Numbered from the stretch's first letter, positions 1 to 7,141 are shown. The stretch: 64,000 nucleotides of DNA from an uncultured Oscillospiraceae bacterium (GCA_900543215.1 UQQR01000008.1:1-64000); one strand, 5' to 3'. A program made the numbers and translations. The notes: generated from the letters alone by a model not told the origin.

Positions 1-58
1 TGTGAAGACAGGACAATAGAGATGTTTTTGCGTTTTCGCTGTCTTGATTTGAACACTC
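1..58. repeat. 58-bp direct repeat, left copy
   Basis: Nearly identical to 1853-1910 (two mismatches over 58 bases by eye: g/a at 11, t/a at 40). The two copies bracket the small ORF at 105-236 and the MFS gene. The left copy starts at the window edge, so its true extent is unknown. The flanks differ after the repeat, so this looks like two insertions or duplications of the same sequence rather than one long duplication. Function not recognised. Confidence 0.8.
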
Positions 59-104
59 TCGGCACAATCATTTTACATTACTCCGTTTCTGTTTTCAAGT
101 TTTT

Positions 105-236
105 TTACAGCGTCATTTCGATTTCGGTGCCTCCGATAAAGACCACCTTGATTTTCGCTTTTGACTCTACCGCTACGCAATCGAATATCTGCCGGACAAC
201 ATAATCGGCAAGCAGTCTGATTTTCCTTTTACTCAT
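105..236 (-). CDS. small basic hypothetical protein (43 aa)
   Basis: Reading leftward, an ATG at 236 lies 9 bases downstream of a GAAAGGA ribosome site and opens a 43-codon frame that starts MSKRKIRLLADYVVRQI and ends in GGTEIEMTL. The N-terminal half is basic and helical and the C-terminal half is beta-like. I do not recognise a named family; similar tiny genes are, to my recollection, seen near serine-recombinase mobile elements, which would fit this accessory region. An upstream in-frame ATG at 254 has no ribosome site. Could be a remnant. Confidence 0.4.
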   Translation of the reverse strand: MSKRKIRLLADYVVRQIFDCVAVESKAKIKVVFIGGTEIEMTL

Positions 237-269
237 ATCGTTCAGTCCTTTCATTGTTATTCGTTTTTA

Positions 270-298
270 TTGATTTATTGATTGACTTGTAGTATAAT
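270..298 (+). promoter_or_regulatory. sigma-A type promoter of the MFS gene
   Basis: TTGATT (270-275), 17-bp spacer, TATAAT (293-298). It lies about 60 bp upstream of the ATG at 357, leaving a short leader. Confidence 0.65.
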
Positions 299-356
299 TC
301 TTGATATTCAGAGTTCAAAAAACATAATTTTTTTGCAAGCTGCAGGGGAGCATTCT

Positions 357-1535
357 ATGGCGACAGTATTGTTGATTATAATATATATCGCTTTTATCGG
401 CTTGGGGATACCGGACTCGCTTTTCGGTACGGCTTGGCCTGCCATATACTCCGACTTCGGTCTGCCTTTTTCATTCGGAAGCTTTGTTACGGTCATAGTG
501 TCATGCGGAACTGTTATATCAAGCATTATCAGCTCTAAAGTAATCGCCAAGCTCGGAACCAATAAGGTTTCGGCATACAGCACGCTTCTGACAGCGATTG
601 CCTTACTTGGCTATTCTTTTGCGCCGAATTTATGGGTGATGTGCTTTTTATCTGTTATACTCGGCATCGGCGCCGGCTCAATAGATGTAGCACTGAATAA
701 CTATGTTGCTCTGCATTATTCCGCAACACATATGAGCTTTCTGCATTGCTTTTACGGCGTCGGCGTATCCGTAAGCCCCTACATTTTATCACTTGTTATT
801 GCAGGCAAATCCGGTTGGCGAGGCGGATACAGAATTACTTTTATCATTCAGCTTGCCATAGCTGCGCTGTTGTTTATATCGCTTCCTTTATGGCATAAAG
901 TGCACGGTGCTGAAAACAGCACGGATGAAGCCGAATTTAAAAGCTTATCGCTTAGAAGCATATTGAAAATTCCGGGCGTAAAAATGATGTGCGGACTGTT
1001 TATCACCTCCTGTGCAATAGAATGCACCTGCGGCGGATGGGGCAGTACATTTCTTGTGGAATACAAGCATTTGTCCCCAGAAAAGGCAGCTCGAATTATA
1101 ATGATATACTATGTCGGGTTGACTCTCGGACGGTTTTTGTCCGGCGTGTTGGCAACAAGATTGCATAGCTGGAAAATAATAAAGCTGGGGCAGATCGTAT
1201 TAGGTGCAGCCCTGTTGCTTTTGGTTCTTCCGAGCAATGTATATCTGTGCGCCGCCGGAATGTTTTTAATAGGATCCGGAAACGGTCCGCTGTTCCCGAA
1301 TTTTAATTACCTTACACCCGAAAACTTCGGCAGCGATATTTCACAGTCTGTCATCGGAATTCAAATGGCATCGGCATATATCGGAATCATGCTCGCTCCC
1401 GCACTTTGCGGATTGCTCGGTCAGACATTCGGTATGGTTATTTTCCCGTTTTACCTGATACTGTTTTATGTTATCATGATACCCTTGACGATTCGTGTAA
1501 GAGCGGTGCTAAAGAAAAACACAAAACAGAGTTAA
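357..1535 (+). CDS. MFS family transporter
   Basis: A 392-residue integral membrane protein with about twelve hydrophobic segments, matching a major facilitator superfamily permease. The first helix contains GLGIPDSLFGTAWP, and the loop after helix 2 carries a basic segment (SSKVIAKLGTNKV) in the position of the MFS loop 2-3 signature. A long polar stretch near residues 180-205 is the usual central loop between the six-helix halves. The start at 357 is chosen because AGGGGAG lies just before it; the frame is open further upstream to an ATG at 282, but that would place the start within the transcription start region of the promoter at 270-298. The substrate cannot be read from sequence; the general look resembles sugar/FucP-like or uncharacterised drug-type MFS proteins. 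It sits alone between the two 58-bp repeats, suggesting acquisition with the accessory region. Confidence 0.85.
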   Translation: MATVLLIIIYIAFIGLGIPDSLFGTAWPAIYSDFGLPFSFGSFVTVIVSCGTVISSIISSKVIAKLGTNKVSAYSTLLTAIALLGYSFAPNLWVMCFLSVILGIGAGSIDVALNNYVALHYSATHMSFLHCFYGVGVSVSPYILSLVIAGKSGWRGGYRITFIIQLAIAALLFISLPLWHKVHGAENSTDEAEFKSLSLRSILKIPGVKMMCGLFITSCAIECTCGGWGSTFLVEYKHLSPEKAARIIMIYYVGLTLGRFLSGVLATRLHSWKIIKLGQIVLGAALLLLVLPSNVYLCAAGMFLIGSGNGPLFPNFNYLTPENFGSDISQSVIGIQMASAYIGIMLAPALCGLLGQTFGMVIFPFYLILFYVIMIPLTIRVRAVLKKNTKQS

Positions 1536-1609
1536 TATCATAAACAGTACCCTTATCAACAAAATTTTACTTTTGCAATTATATTTTTCATCGCCTCCGA
1601 AAATAAGAA

Positions 1610-1643
1610 AGCCGCCTGATTCTCAAAAGAAAACCAAGCAGCT
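1610..1643 (-). terminator. leftward intrinsic terminator
   Basis: Imperfect inverted repeat (stem of about 15 pairs, four G-U in the leftward RNA, loop of about four), followed on the minus strand by a T-rich tail (1609 down to about 1600). It would end leftward transcription, probably from the KilA-N/recombinase unit about 370 bp away. Between it and 2017 I see only a hairpin (1815-1851) and the second 58-bp repeat. Confidence 0.5.
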
Positions 1644-1814
1644 ATGTATGTGTTTTATTCAATTGGTCGGATCGGAATTAATTATACCACCGAATTATGA
1701 AAAATTCTACCGCCATGTTCAGTGTGGCAGGATCACTCTTCCGCAGAAGTACTCTATGACGGGGTTTGTTATATGCCTGAATGCCTTGTTTCAAGCGGTT
1801 TTGGGGCGTAGAAA

Positions 1815-1851
1815 AAGTCCGCCGCAATTCTATTGAAATTACGGTGGACTT
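1815..1851. other. hairpin adjoining the 58-bp repeat
   Basis: AAGTCC...GGACTT inverted repeat with an inner CCG/CGG stem, ending exactly one base before the right copy of the 58-bp repeat. No T-tract follows on either side, so a terminator is doubtful. It may be an end structure of a small mobile or repetitive unit. Confidence 0.4.
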
Positions 1852-1852
1852 A

Positions 1853-1910
1853 TGTGAAGACAAGACAATAGAGATGTTTTTGCGTTTTCGCAGTCTTGAT
1901 TTGAACACTC
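1853..1910. repeat. 58-bp direct repeat, right copy
   Basis: Second copy of the sequence at 1-58, preceded by the hairpin at 1815-1851. A leftward 76-codon open frame runs through it but has no convincing ribosome site and no recognisable domain, so I do not call it a gene. Confidence 0.8.
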
Positions 1911-2016
1911 GAAAGGGGTAGAAGATATCAATTATCTGGTGGCATACTATCCACGATTAATCCCCCTTAATCTTAACTTAAGAAATCATTCTGAATTGTC
2001 TATCGTTATTCTCCGG

Positions 2017-2619
2017 TTACTCGATTTCATTTTGAATTTCCGTTCTTGAGCTGATAAAAGCCCTCACCACTTCGAATCTGAACTCTGCATCATTCCACAT
2101 CTCAAAATCGCAAGCAATAAACGGATGTGCCATTGTCCCGCCGCTTTTACCTTGCTTGGATATTATGCCAATAGCATTTGTCAATTCAATCCATTTCTTT
2201 GGCGTCAAGGTAAACTGCGGAGTTTTGGCATCGACTGTTATTCTTCGAAAAGCATCTTCATTAAAATTCAAATTATGTTTTCTTTCCCATGTTGCCAGAA
2301 ACTCAACCGTGTTACGGCTTCTCAGCCAGCTTTGTATTAAGTAACTCGGATTGGCTACATCATATTTTCGTGCTATTTCCGTTAATGAAACATAATCATC
2401 GGACGGATGCAGATACTTTGTTACAGTTTCTTCTAAATACGCATTCATTTTTGGCTCATACAGTGGGGCTTCGTCATTTGAAATCAGTTCAAAGATGCCG
2501 TCTAAATAACGGTTCCAATCATCAGCCTTGATGGGAAACTTCTTATTCACACGCTCTAAAAATTTCTCCCGTGTCACTGCGTATGCCCATTCCAGTTCTT
2601 CTTTCGTTGCTCTCGGCAT
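2017..2619 (-). CDS. KilA-N domain protein
   Basis: A 200-residue soluble protein. Its second half (about residues 78-180) reads as a KilA-N domain, the DNA-binding module of phage and large-DNA-virus proteins: it has the helix SLTEIARKYD, a run of arginine/tryptophan positions (IQSWLRSRNT), FLATWERKHN and the C-terminal segment GGTMAHPFIACDFEMW, close to the family's conserved 'G..HPdla..FA.Wls' end. The N-terminal 70 residues are a charged helical region I do not recognise. KilA-N proteins are associated with phage regulation and host killing when overproduced, but no activity can be inferred here. Its start overlaps the recombinase fragment by 77 bp in another frame, so the two are probably co-transcribed from the promoter at 2988-3016. 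Confidence 0.8.
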   Translation of the reverse strand: MPRATKEELEWAYAVTREKFLERVNKKFPIKADDWNRYLDGIFELISNDEAPLYEPKMNAYLEETVTKYLHPSDDYVSLTEIARKYDVANPSYLIQSWLRSRNTVEFLATWERKHNLNFNEDAFRRITVDAKTPQFTLTPKKWIELTNAIGIISKQGKSGGTMAHPFIACDFEMWNDAEFRFEVVRAFISSRTEIQNEIE

Positions 2620-2968
2620 ATGTTTTCTTCACTCTCGCTTTGTTAGGATTCCGACAATTTCCTTCTTTTAAAAAATACACTTCACAGTATTCTTCAAAAT
2701 CAATGATACCTCTTGTGTATTTTCCATTATTGAGAAGTTTGTTGAGAACATCTCTGCTCCATTTTACCTTTCCGGACGGAGAGGAAATGGAACGGCTTAA
2801 TAGGTATTTTTGGATATCCTCTAAACTATTTTCTTCTCTGTACATTCTAAAAATAGTTTTTACAACTTCAGCCTGTTCGGGCACGATTTCAACAAATCCA
2901 TATTTGTCTCTCTTAAAGCCATAACAGATTCTTCCGAAAAGTCGGGATTCGATTAATGATAATTTCAT
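2543..2968 (-). CDS. recombinase-domain protein lacking the resolvase catalytic domain
   Basis: A 141-residue frame beginning at the ATG at 2968 after GGAAAG. Residues about 10-100 match the 'Recombinase' linker domain of large serine recombinases: FGRICYGFKRD, then VPEQAEVVKTIFRMYREENSL, then the LLNNGKYTRGIID motif. The N-terminal resolvase domain with its catalytic serine is absent, and so are the zinc ribbon and coiled coil, so it cannot recombine DNA by itself. Either it is a decayed recombinase or a short DNA-binding derivative. A strong promoter immediately upstream and the overlap with the KilA-N gene argue that it is expressed. The last 25 residues are read through the start of kilA-N and look unselected. 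Confidence 0.65.
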   Translation of the reverse strand: MKLSLIESRLFGRICYGFKRDKYGFVEIVPEQAEVVKTIFRMYREENSLEDIQKYLLSRSISSPSGKVKWSRDVLNKLLNNGKYTRGIIDFEEYCEVYFLKEGNCRNPNKARVKKTYAESNERRTGMGIRSDTGEIFRACE

Positions 2969-2987
2969 AGATTTTGTTTCCTTTCTA

Positions 2988-3016
2988 ATTATAATATGTT
3001 TGAAGTAAGGTTTCAA
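2988..3016 (-). promoter_or_regulatory. sigma-A type promoter for recombinase fragment/KilA-N unit
   Basis: On the minus strand: TTGAAA (3016-3011), 17-bp spacer, TATAAT (2993-2988). The predicted transcript starts only a dozen or so bases before the ATG at 2968. Confidence 0.7.
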
Positions 3017-3107
3017 TATAAAACACAAATATTAGTGGGATTGCAAAAAAGCAAAACCTACATATTAGTGAGTTAGTTCAGTTGATCTTTGATTTAAACA
3101 TAAAAAT

Positions 3108-3134
3108 GGAGCGATTTTCTATTAAAATCGCTCC
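3108..3134 (-). terminator. leftward hairpin terminator
   Basis: Perfect 11-bp stem GGAGCGATTTT / AAAATCGCTCC with a 5-base loop, followed in the leftward RNA by ATTTTTA. It lies downstream of the displaced tRNA terminator at 3169-3207 and insulates the accessory region. Confidence 0.65.
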
Positions 3135-3168
3135 AAAACACATAATATTTGATTATTTGTGGGATAAA

Positions 3169-3207
3169 AAAGAGACAAACAAGCTTTTTAGACTTGTTTG
3201 TCTCTTT
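3169..3207 (-). terminator. displaced original terminator of tRNA-Ser(GCU)
   Basis: Perfect 15-bp stem (AAAGAGACAAACAAG paired with its complement) with a 9-base loop, followed by a T5 tract on the minus strand. It directly abuts the tRNA 3'-end duplicate at 3205-3232, in the position a terminator for that tRNA would have had before the prophage inserted. Its tRNA is now 32 kb away. Confidence 0.75.
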
Positions 3208-3232
3208 TGGCGGAGTAGGAGAGACTCGAACT
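3203..3232. other. prophage attachment site attL (30-bp core)
   Basis: Thirty bases identical to 35218-35247, which overlap the 3' end of the tRNA-Ser(GCU) gene from the T arm to the encoded CCA. This copy lacks the rest of a tRNA, so it is the duplicated target half. It lies 42 bp outside the integrase stop codon. The distance between equivalent bases in the two copies is 32,015 bp. Confidence 0.92.
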
Positions 3233-3273
3233 TTCCAAAAAATCGTCTATAATCCGCTTGAATAAAAGAAAGA

Positions 3274-4308
3274 TTATTTTTCGTGTGAAATTTCGTGTGC
3301 ATTTTCAGTAAAGAAATCGCTCAATAATTTTGAAAATGCAAGTTCTTCTTGGGTAAATGTTTGTTGATAGATAGAGTGAAGAATGTCGGGACTGTCCCAG
3401 CCGCCTATTTTCATTGCATATCTGTCCGGTATATTTAATAATGCCATAGCCGAGGCGGTTGCGTGACGCAAATCGTGGAAACGACAATGCGGCAGATTGT
3501 TTTTTTGTAATATTCTTCTGAACATTGCACCGATAGCTTTTGAATTCTTTTGCACCACATAATCGTTTATATGCGGCTGCGCATTAATTAAATCTTTAAT
3601 ATCCGGTGGCAAGGGTATTTTTCTGTTTCCGGCAACTGACTTAGGACTTTTTTCATATTCTTCTTTTCCGTAACTTACAATAACATTATCTATGACAATA
3701 TAATCGTCGTGAACAGCGGACCATTTAAGACCGCATACTTCGGAAACTCTTAAACCCAATCTTAAGGCAAGGGTTACGGGTAACTCTATTTCTGTACCCT
3801 TACAGGCTTCTAATATTTTTAACGAAGTCTGCAAATCCGGTGTAGCGTAAATGATTTTTTGTCTTTTAGGTAATGTGACATTTATCGTTTCGTTGGTGGT
3901 GTGCTTTATAGTTGACGAAATTAATCCCCAAGCGCTCCGTACACTTTTCGGAGATAGTTTGTAACTCAGTTCGTTGATTTCAGCCTGCAACATATTTTGA
4001 CTTATGTTTGAGAGCTTTTTTTCTTGCAGCGTGACAAAGTAATTTTTTTTAATTCTTTCGTATGTGGCTATGCTCACGGGTGAAAGAATGTTCCGCCGAC
4101 TGTCAATATATTTTTCTATAGCTTCGCCGAGCGTTAACTGATTAGGCTCATTACTATACTTAAATATCTTTTTTTGCCACTCTAAGGCAGAAATTTCAGC
4201 TTGCTTTTTATCGGTGGCCGTAAATGATTTACGAATTGTTTTTCCGTCAACCGTAACGCTTGCCTGTACTCTCCAGTTGCCGCTAGGGAGTTTTTTAGCT
4301 TTAGCCAT
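3274..4308 (-). CDS. int: phage tyrosine recombinase integrase
   Basis: A 344-residue site-specific recombinase that would insert and excise the prophage at the tRNA-Ser att sites. An N-terminal beta-rich arm-binding domain (GNWRVQASVTVDGKTIRKSF, about residues 10-29) is followed by a SAM-like core-binding domain (about 58-145) and a C-terminal catalytic domain. Catalytic residues can be placed: Arg187 in GLRVSEVCGL, His278 and Arg281 in HDLRH, Trp304 in GGW (in the position of the second His, a common substitution) and nucleophile Tyr314 in SIYQQT. Start ATG at 4308 follows AAAGGTGG at 8 bases; a GTG at 4320 is in frame but less well placed. The 3' end of the gene overlaps a repeat (3277-3299) also present at the other prophage end, probably an arm-type binding site. 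Confidence 0.95.
   Translation of the reverse strand: MAKAKKLPSGNWRVQASVTVDGKTIRKSFTATDKKQAEISALEWQKKIFKYSNEPNQLTLGEAIEKYIDSRRNILSPVSIATYERIKKNYFVTLQEKKLSNISQNMLQAEINELSYKLSPKSVRSAWGLISSTIKHTTNETINVTLPKRQKIIYATPDLQTSLKILEACKGTEIELPVTLALRLGLRVSEVCGLKWSAVHDDYIVIDNVIVSYGKEEYEKSPKSVAGNRKIPLPPDIKDLINAQPHINDYVVQKNSKAIGAMFRRILQKNNLPHCRFHDLRHATASAMALLNIPDRYAMKIGGWDSPDILHSIYQQTFTQEELAFSKLLSDFFTENAHEISHEK
3277..3299. repeat. 23-bp subterminal repeat, left arm (probable integrase arm site)
   Basis: Identical to 35083-35105 in the same orientation. It contains the 12-bp unit TTTCGTGTGAAA followed by most of a second unit, and overlaps the integrase stop codon. Position just inside attL, repetition inside attR and internal tandem units are what arm-type integrase sites look like. 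Confidence 0.6.
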
Positions 4309-4427
4309 AATATCACCCACCTTTAATTATTCCCGCTCGTTTTGGTCGAGCGGGACTTTTTAATTTCCAAAACTTACCTGCTGAATTTTAACGCTCTGCG
4401 CCCTACAATTAAATAGGGTGATTTTAC

Positions 4428-4982
4428 ATGAATTATAAAGACTACAAAAACACACGGGACCTTGTATGGGAAATACTGATACGGGAGCGGGTTGACAAGC
4501 TGCCGGTATCGGTAAGCGAGCTTTGCCGTAATATGGGTATACCGATAAGGCTGTACGAAAGTACGGACGGCAATTTGGGTAAAAGCTTGATTTTAAACGG
4601 ACAACCCGTAATATTTGTTAACAGCACCGATACGCCCGAACGACAGCGATTTACCGCCGCCCACGAATTGGGACATATATTACTCGGTCATGTCGGCAAA
4701 TACAAATTGGTTAATCGGGAGCCGACGGCATGGGATAACCCGATAGAACAGGCGGCAAATGTTTTTGCGTCCCGTCTGCTTGCTCCGGCGTGCGTGCTTT
4801 GGGGCTGCAATATGCGCACAGCGGACGAAATTGCAGTCAACTGCAAAATAAGCAGGCGAGCCGCCGAATACCGTGCGGAGCGTATGGATATTCTTTATAA
4901 GCGCAACGCTTTTTTAACCTCGCCGCTTGAATGTAAAGTATACAATAATTTCAAGCAGTACATAGAAACGCACAAACTGTAA
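4428..4982 (+). CDS. ImmA/IrrE-family metallopeptidase
   Basis: A 184-residue protein with a zinc-protease motif His79-Glu80-Leu-Gly-His83 (AAHELGHILLGH) and a downstream glutamate in NPIEQAANVFASRLLAP (Glu107) as the third ligand, the ImmA/IrrE (DUF955) signature. In ICEBs1 and many phages such a protein cleaves the element's repressor to trigger induction; here the CI-like repressor is encoded 1.8 kb away on the other strand, so a similar role is inferred. It is convergent with the nuclease gene at 5113-6168 and divergent from int. Start ATG follows TAGGGTG. One copy of the prophage's recurring 16-bp palindrome lies inside this gene at 4831-4846. Confidence 0.88.
   Translation: MNYKDYKNTRDLVWEILIRERVDKLPVSVSELCRNMGIPIRLYESTDGNLGKSLILNGQPVIFVNSTDTPERQRFTAAHELGHILLGHVGKYKLVNREPTAWDNPIEQAANVFASRLLAPACVLWGCNMRTADEIAVNCKISRRAAEYRAERMDILYKRNAFLTSPLECKVYNNFKQYIETHKL
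4831..4846. repeat. 16-bp palindrome copy 1 (inside immA-like gene)
   Basis: TTGCAGTCAACTGCAA: perfect 7-bp arms around a 2-bp centre. Same sequence at 15151-15166 and 25922-25937, and with one mismatch at 11681-11696. See the finding on this element. Confidence 0.7.
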
Positions 4983-5112
4983 TTTGGTTATTTGCCGGTT
5001 AAGGAGCGCTCTTCATACGAACGATCTTTGCCGGCGTTTTTATTTATCTTAAATTAGCTTCGGGAGCGGCACAACAAAAGTCAGCTTATTCTTCATTATG
5101 GCATATCAAAAA

Positions 5113-6168
5113 TTACATATAACGCTTTAAAGCTTCTGTAAGTTCGTCCTTATATTTTTTTATGTCATATACGTTTTGTATATCGTGGCGCACCGTCTTT
5201 TTATCCTTATCGGGTATAAGAATATATTTCAAAGTATCAGTAAACACAAAACGGCATATCCACTTGTTTCTGTTGTCCTTGTAAAGAACGCTCATATATG
5301 ATTCGGTATCGCGGTAGAATATATCGCTCATAGGCGCAATATCTTTTAAAATATTCTTTACGATAAAATAACCTTCAAGTTCCTCGTCGGTGGTAATGAT
5401 GTTTTTCTCGCGCTTTTGTTCTTCGAGAGCGGTTTCTTCGTTTTCCTCTGCGCCGTCATTTTTATCTAAGACAGTCTTGATTTTATCGTTCATCGTTTCA
5501 GTTATACACTGATTGAGCGATTTTTTGAGTATGGGACGGAATTTATCGATAACATTCTGCGTTTTTACGCCTGAATATATGTCGTTAAGAAACAACTTTG
5601 TAAAATCATCAGACGGATTTTGCAATTGTTCTAAAAATAGATTTTTAAATGCATTAACGTATTTAAGCTCGGAAGCAATATCAAATATTGCATCTATATC
5701 AAACGATGATTTGCAGAATTTCTTTAATTCGGCAACCTGTGGTTCTTTAACATCTAATATGTCGATAGTCAAAAACGGTTTTTCGTCCATTTTATTAGGC
5801 TCTTCGAGGTCGGTATAAAAGTTGTATATCTGACCATTCGTAAGTATTGCAAATTTAGCCTTGCTGGTCCCGAAATATCTGAACAACTGAGAATCGTGCT
5901 TTTGGAGTTTTTCGCCTATCCATTTAGCTTCAATTAAAATAATCGGTGCGCCGTCTTTTAAAATTGCGTAGTCAACCTTCTCACCTTTTTTAATTCCCAC
6001 ATCGGCCGTAAACTCTGGGCAAAATTCAGTCGGGTTAAAAACATCATATCCGAGCATAGCAAAAAACGGCATAATTATAGAAGTCTTGGTGGCTTCTTCT
6101 GTCTGTATGCCGTCTTTAATAGTCTCAACACGCTTTGAAAATTGTTTTAATTCATCGATAAAATCCAT
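5113..6168 (-). CDS. HsdR N-terminal-type PD-(D/E)XK nuclease (prophage moron)
   Basis: A 351-residue protein. Residues about 20-130 match the N-terminal nuclease domain of type I restriction subunits (HsdR_N family): KVDYAILKDGAPIILIEAKW gives Asp66, Glu80 and Lys82 of a PD-(D/E)XK active site, and QLFRYFGTSKAKFAILTNGQIYNFYTDL is the typical following segment. There is no helicase/translocase part, and no HsdM or HsdS nearby, so it is not a type I system. Residues about 230-265 are a very charged linker, and about 265-350 form a second small alpha/beta domain (YFIVKNIL...YMSVLYKDNRNKWICRF) seen, as I recall, in similar stand-alone prophage proteins. Position between immA and the repressor, on the repressor strand, suggests expression in the lysogen and a role against other phages; this is inference. 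Confidence 0.8.
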   Translation of the reverse strand: MDFIDELKQFSKRVETIKDGIQTEEATKTSIIMPFFAMLGYDVFNPTEFCPEFTADVGIKKGEKVDYAILKDGAPIILIEAKWIGEKLQKHDSQLFRYFGTSKAKFAILTNGQIYNFYTDLEEPNKMDEKPFLTIDILDVKEPQVAELKKFCKSSFDIDAIFDIASELKYVNAFKNLFLEQLQNPSDDFTKLFLNDIYSGVKTQNVIDKFRPILKKSLNQCITETMNDKIKTVLDKNDGAEENEETALEEQKREKNIITTDEELEGYFIVKNILKDIAPMSDIFYRDTESYMSVLYKDNRNKWICRFVFTDTLKYILIPDKDKKTVRHDIQNVYDIKKYKDELTEALKRYM

Positions 6169-6214
6169 TTTTGCAAACTCCTTAAAATTATTTTAATTAT
6201 CCTCTGATAAATAA

Positions 6215-6418
6215 TTACATTGATATTGAGGTAAGTGTAAGTACGATAATTGCCAACACTGCTAAAATCGGAATTAAGCATCCGGTCGACATAGCCGCTC
6301 CAGCTTTGCGTTGCCTACCCGACTTGGTAGTGGGAACTCCGGTCACCCGTGAAAGATTACTCTTTGCTTTTGAAACCCCTGTTGCTCTTTTCCAAGAATA
6401 TCCGCCTCTGTTAGCCAT
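6215..6418 (-). CDS. small basic protein with C-terminal membrane helix
   Basis: A 67-residue protein whose start at 6418 has an ideal GGAGG. The first 45 residues are strongly basic (motifs KRATGVSKAKSNLSR, TTKSGRQRKAG) and the last 20 form a single hydrophobic helix (LIPILAVLAIIVLTL). The 'TGxPxTKSGRQRK' pattern is, to my recollection, recurrent in Firmicute prophage small proteins of unknown role. It lies 46 bp upstream of the nuclease gene on the same strand and just downstream of the repressor, so repressor, this protein and the nuclease form one lysogenic unit. It could anchor something at the membrane; no function is claimed. Confidence 0.65.
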   Translation of the reverse strand: MANRGGYSWKRATGVSKAKSNLSRVTGVPTTKSGRQRKAGAAMSTGCLIPILAVLAIIVLTLTSISM

Positions 6419-6447
6419 AAGAACCTCCAAAATTTAATTTTTGTTTT

Positions 6448-6804
6448 TTACAAATCTGTTGCTTCGGGTAATGAGTTAATCTTACGCTGAAGCTCCTCTA
6501 ATTCTTCGTCGTTCAAAGCGAGCTCTTTATAAGAACCGTTGCGAGCGGCGATTTTTATTATATGTGTTTTTTCGTTGTTCTTGTTTATTTCGGGATTGTC
6601 CGTTCTGCCGAGCAAATAATCTACCGAGCAATTAAGATAATCGGCAATTCGAGAAATCTTATCAGAAGACGGGAAAGCGCCTTTTTTCTCTAAATCGTAA
6701 ATGGTATTTCTGTTCATTTCGCAATTTTCCAACAAGACTTTAACCGTAATGCCACAATTTTTACATTGTTTTTTAATTCGGGAAGATAATATTAAATTTT
6801 GCAT
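6448..6804 (-). CDS. CI-like prophage repressor (XRE family)
   Basis: A 118-residue protein with an N-terminal helix-turn-helix of the XRE/Cro-CI type (about residues 5-65): the segment VKVLLENCEMNRNTIYDLEKKGAFPSSDKISRIADYLNCSVDYLLGR contains both HTH helices and the characteristic 'D.LLGR' end. The remaining 50 residues are charged and lack a LexA/CI-type autocleavage peptidase, so induction is probably by the ImmA-like protease rather than self-cleavage. A GGAGG-type site precedes the ATG. Divergent from the early genes across a 180-bp region holding two 18-bp operators, which it is inferred to bind. Confidence 0.88.
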   Translation of the reverse strand: MQNLILSSRIKKQCKNCGITVKVLLENCEMNRNTIYDLEKKGAFPSSDKISRIADYLNCSVDYLLGRTDNPEINKNNEKTHIIKIAARNGSYKELALNDEELEELQRKINSLPEATDL

Positions 6805-6839
6805 AATATAGCCTCCTTAATTTTGTGCACAACCCCGAA

Positions 6840-6857
6840 ATACAGAATAATCTGTAT
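6840..6857. promoter_or_regulatory. operator O1 of lysogeny switch
   Basis: ATACAGA-ATAA-TCTGTAT, an inverted repeat with perfect 7-bp arms. Its twin begins exactly 30 bp downstream (about three helical turns), so both sites face the same side of DNA. It lies about 36 bp upstream of the repressor start codon, where a bound protein would affect leftward transcription. Confidence 0.8.
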
Positions 6858-6864
6858 TTTTATA

Positions 6865-6893
6865 TTGACATACAGAAATATCTGTATTATACT
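6865..6893 (+). promoter_or_regulatory. early lytic promoter
   Basis: TTGACA (6865-6870), 17-bp spacer, TATACT (6888-6893): near-consensus. The spacer is almost exactly operator O2, so repressor binding would exclude RNA polymerase. It drives the rightward early genes starting at 6989. Confidence 0.85.
6870..6887. promoter_or_regulatory. operator O2 inside the early promoter
   Basis: ATACAGA-AATA-TCTGTAT, same half-sites as O1, lying between the -35 and -10 boxes of the early promoter. Confidence 0.8.
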
Positions 6894-6988
6894 TAAACCA
6901 AGTTAAGATACTAACTTAACTATAACACAAAAGCCGTCGAAAATCAACGGCGACTAAAAGAAACGAATAAAGATATGGGGGTGAGAAT

Positions 6989-7141
6989 GTGGATAAAAAA
7001 GAAATAACGGAAATCTTTGAAAACCATTTAATGGTTTTGGCAAGAGCCGCAAAAAATCAATGCTCCGGTGAAGACTTGAAAGCAATCACCGAAGCAATGA
7101 TTATAACCGAAAAAACAATTAGGTTAATGCAGAAGATATAG
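6989..7141 (+). CDS. first early gene, 50-aa hypothetical protein
   Basis: GTG start preceded by GGGGGTGAG; an overlapping ATG two bases earlier leads to a stop within seven codons. The product is a short helical protein (DKKEITEIFENHLMVLARAA...), possibly a small regulator. It is the first frame after the early promoter. Its end overlaps by 23 bp the end of the leftward gene at 7119-7301. Family not recognised. Confidence 0.5.
   Translation: MDKKEITEIFENHLMVLARAAKNQCSGEDLKAITEAMIITEKTIRLMQKI

Noticed and set aside
1678..1908. 76-codon leftward frame through the right 58-bp repeat
   Set aside because: No ribosome site, no domain, and composed largely of repeat and hairpin sequence.
3205..3232. 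tRNA-like sequence at the left prophage end
   Set aside because: Only the T arm/acceptor 3' strand is present; it is the att duplicate, not a tRNA gene.
6823..6832. TTGTGCACAA palindrome near the repressor start
   Set aside because: Short, single copy, no match to O1/O2; no support for function.
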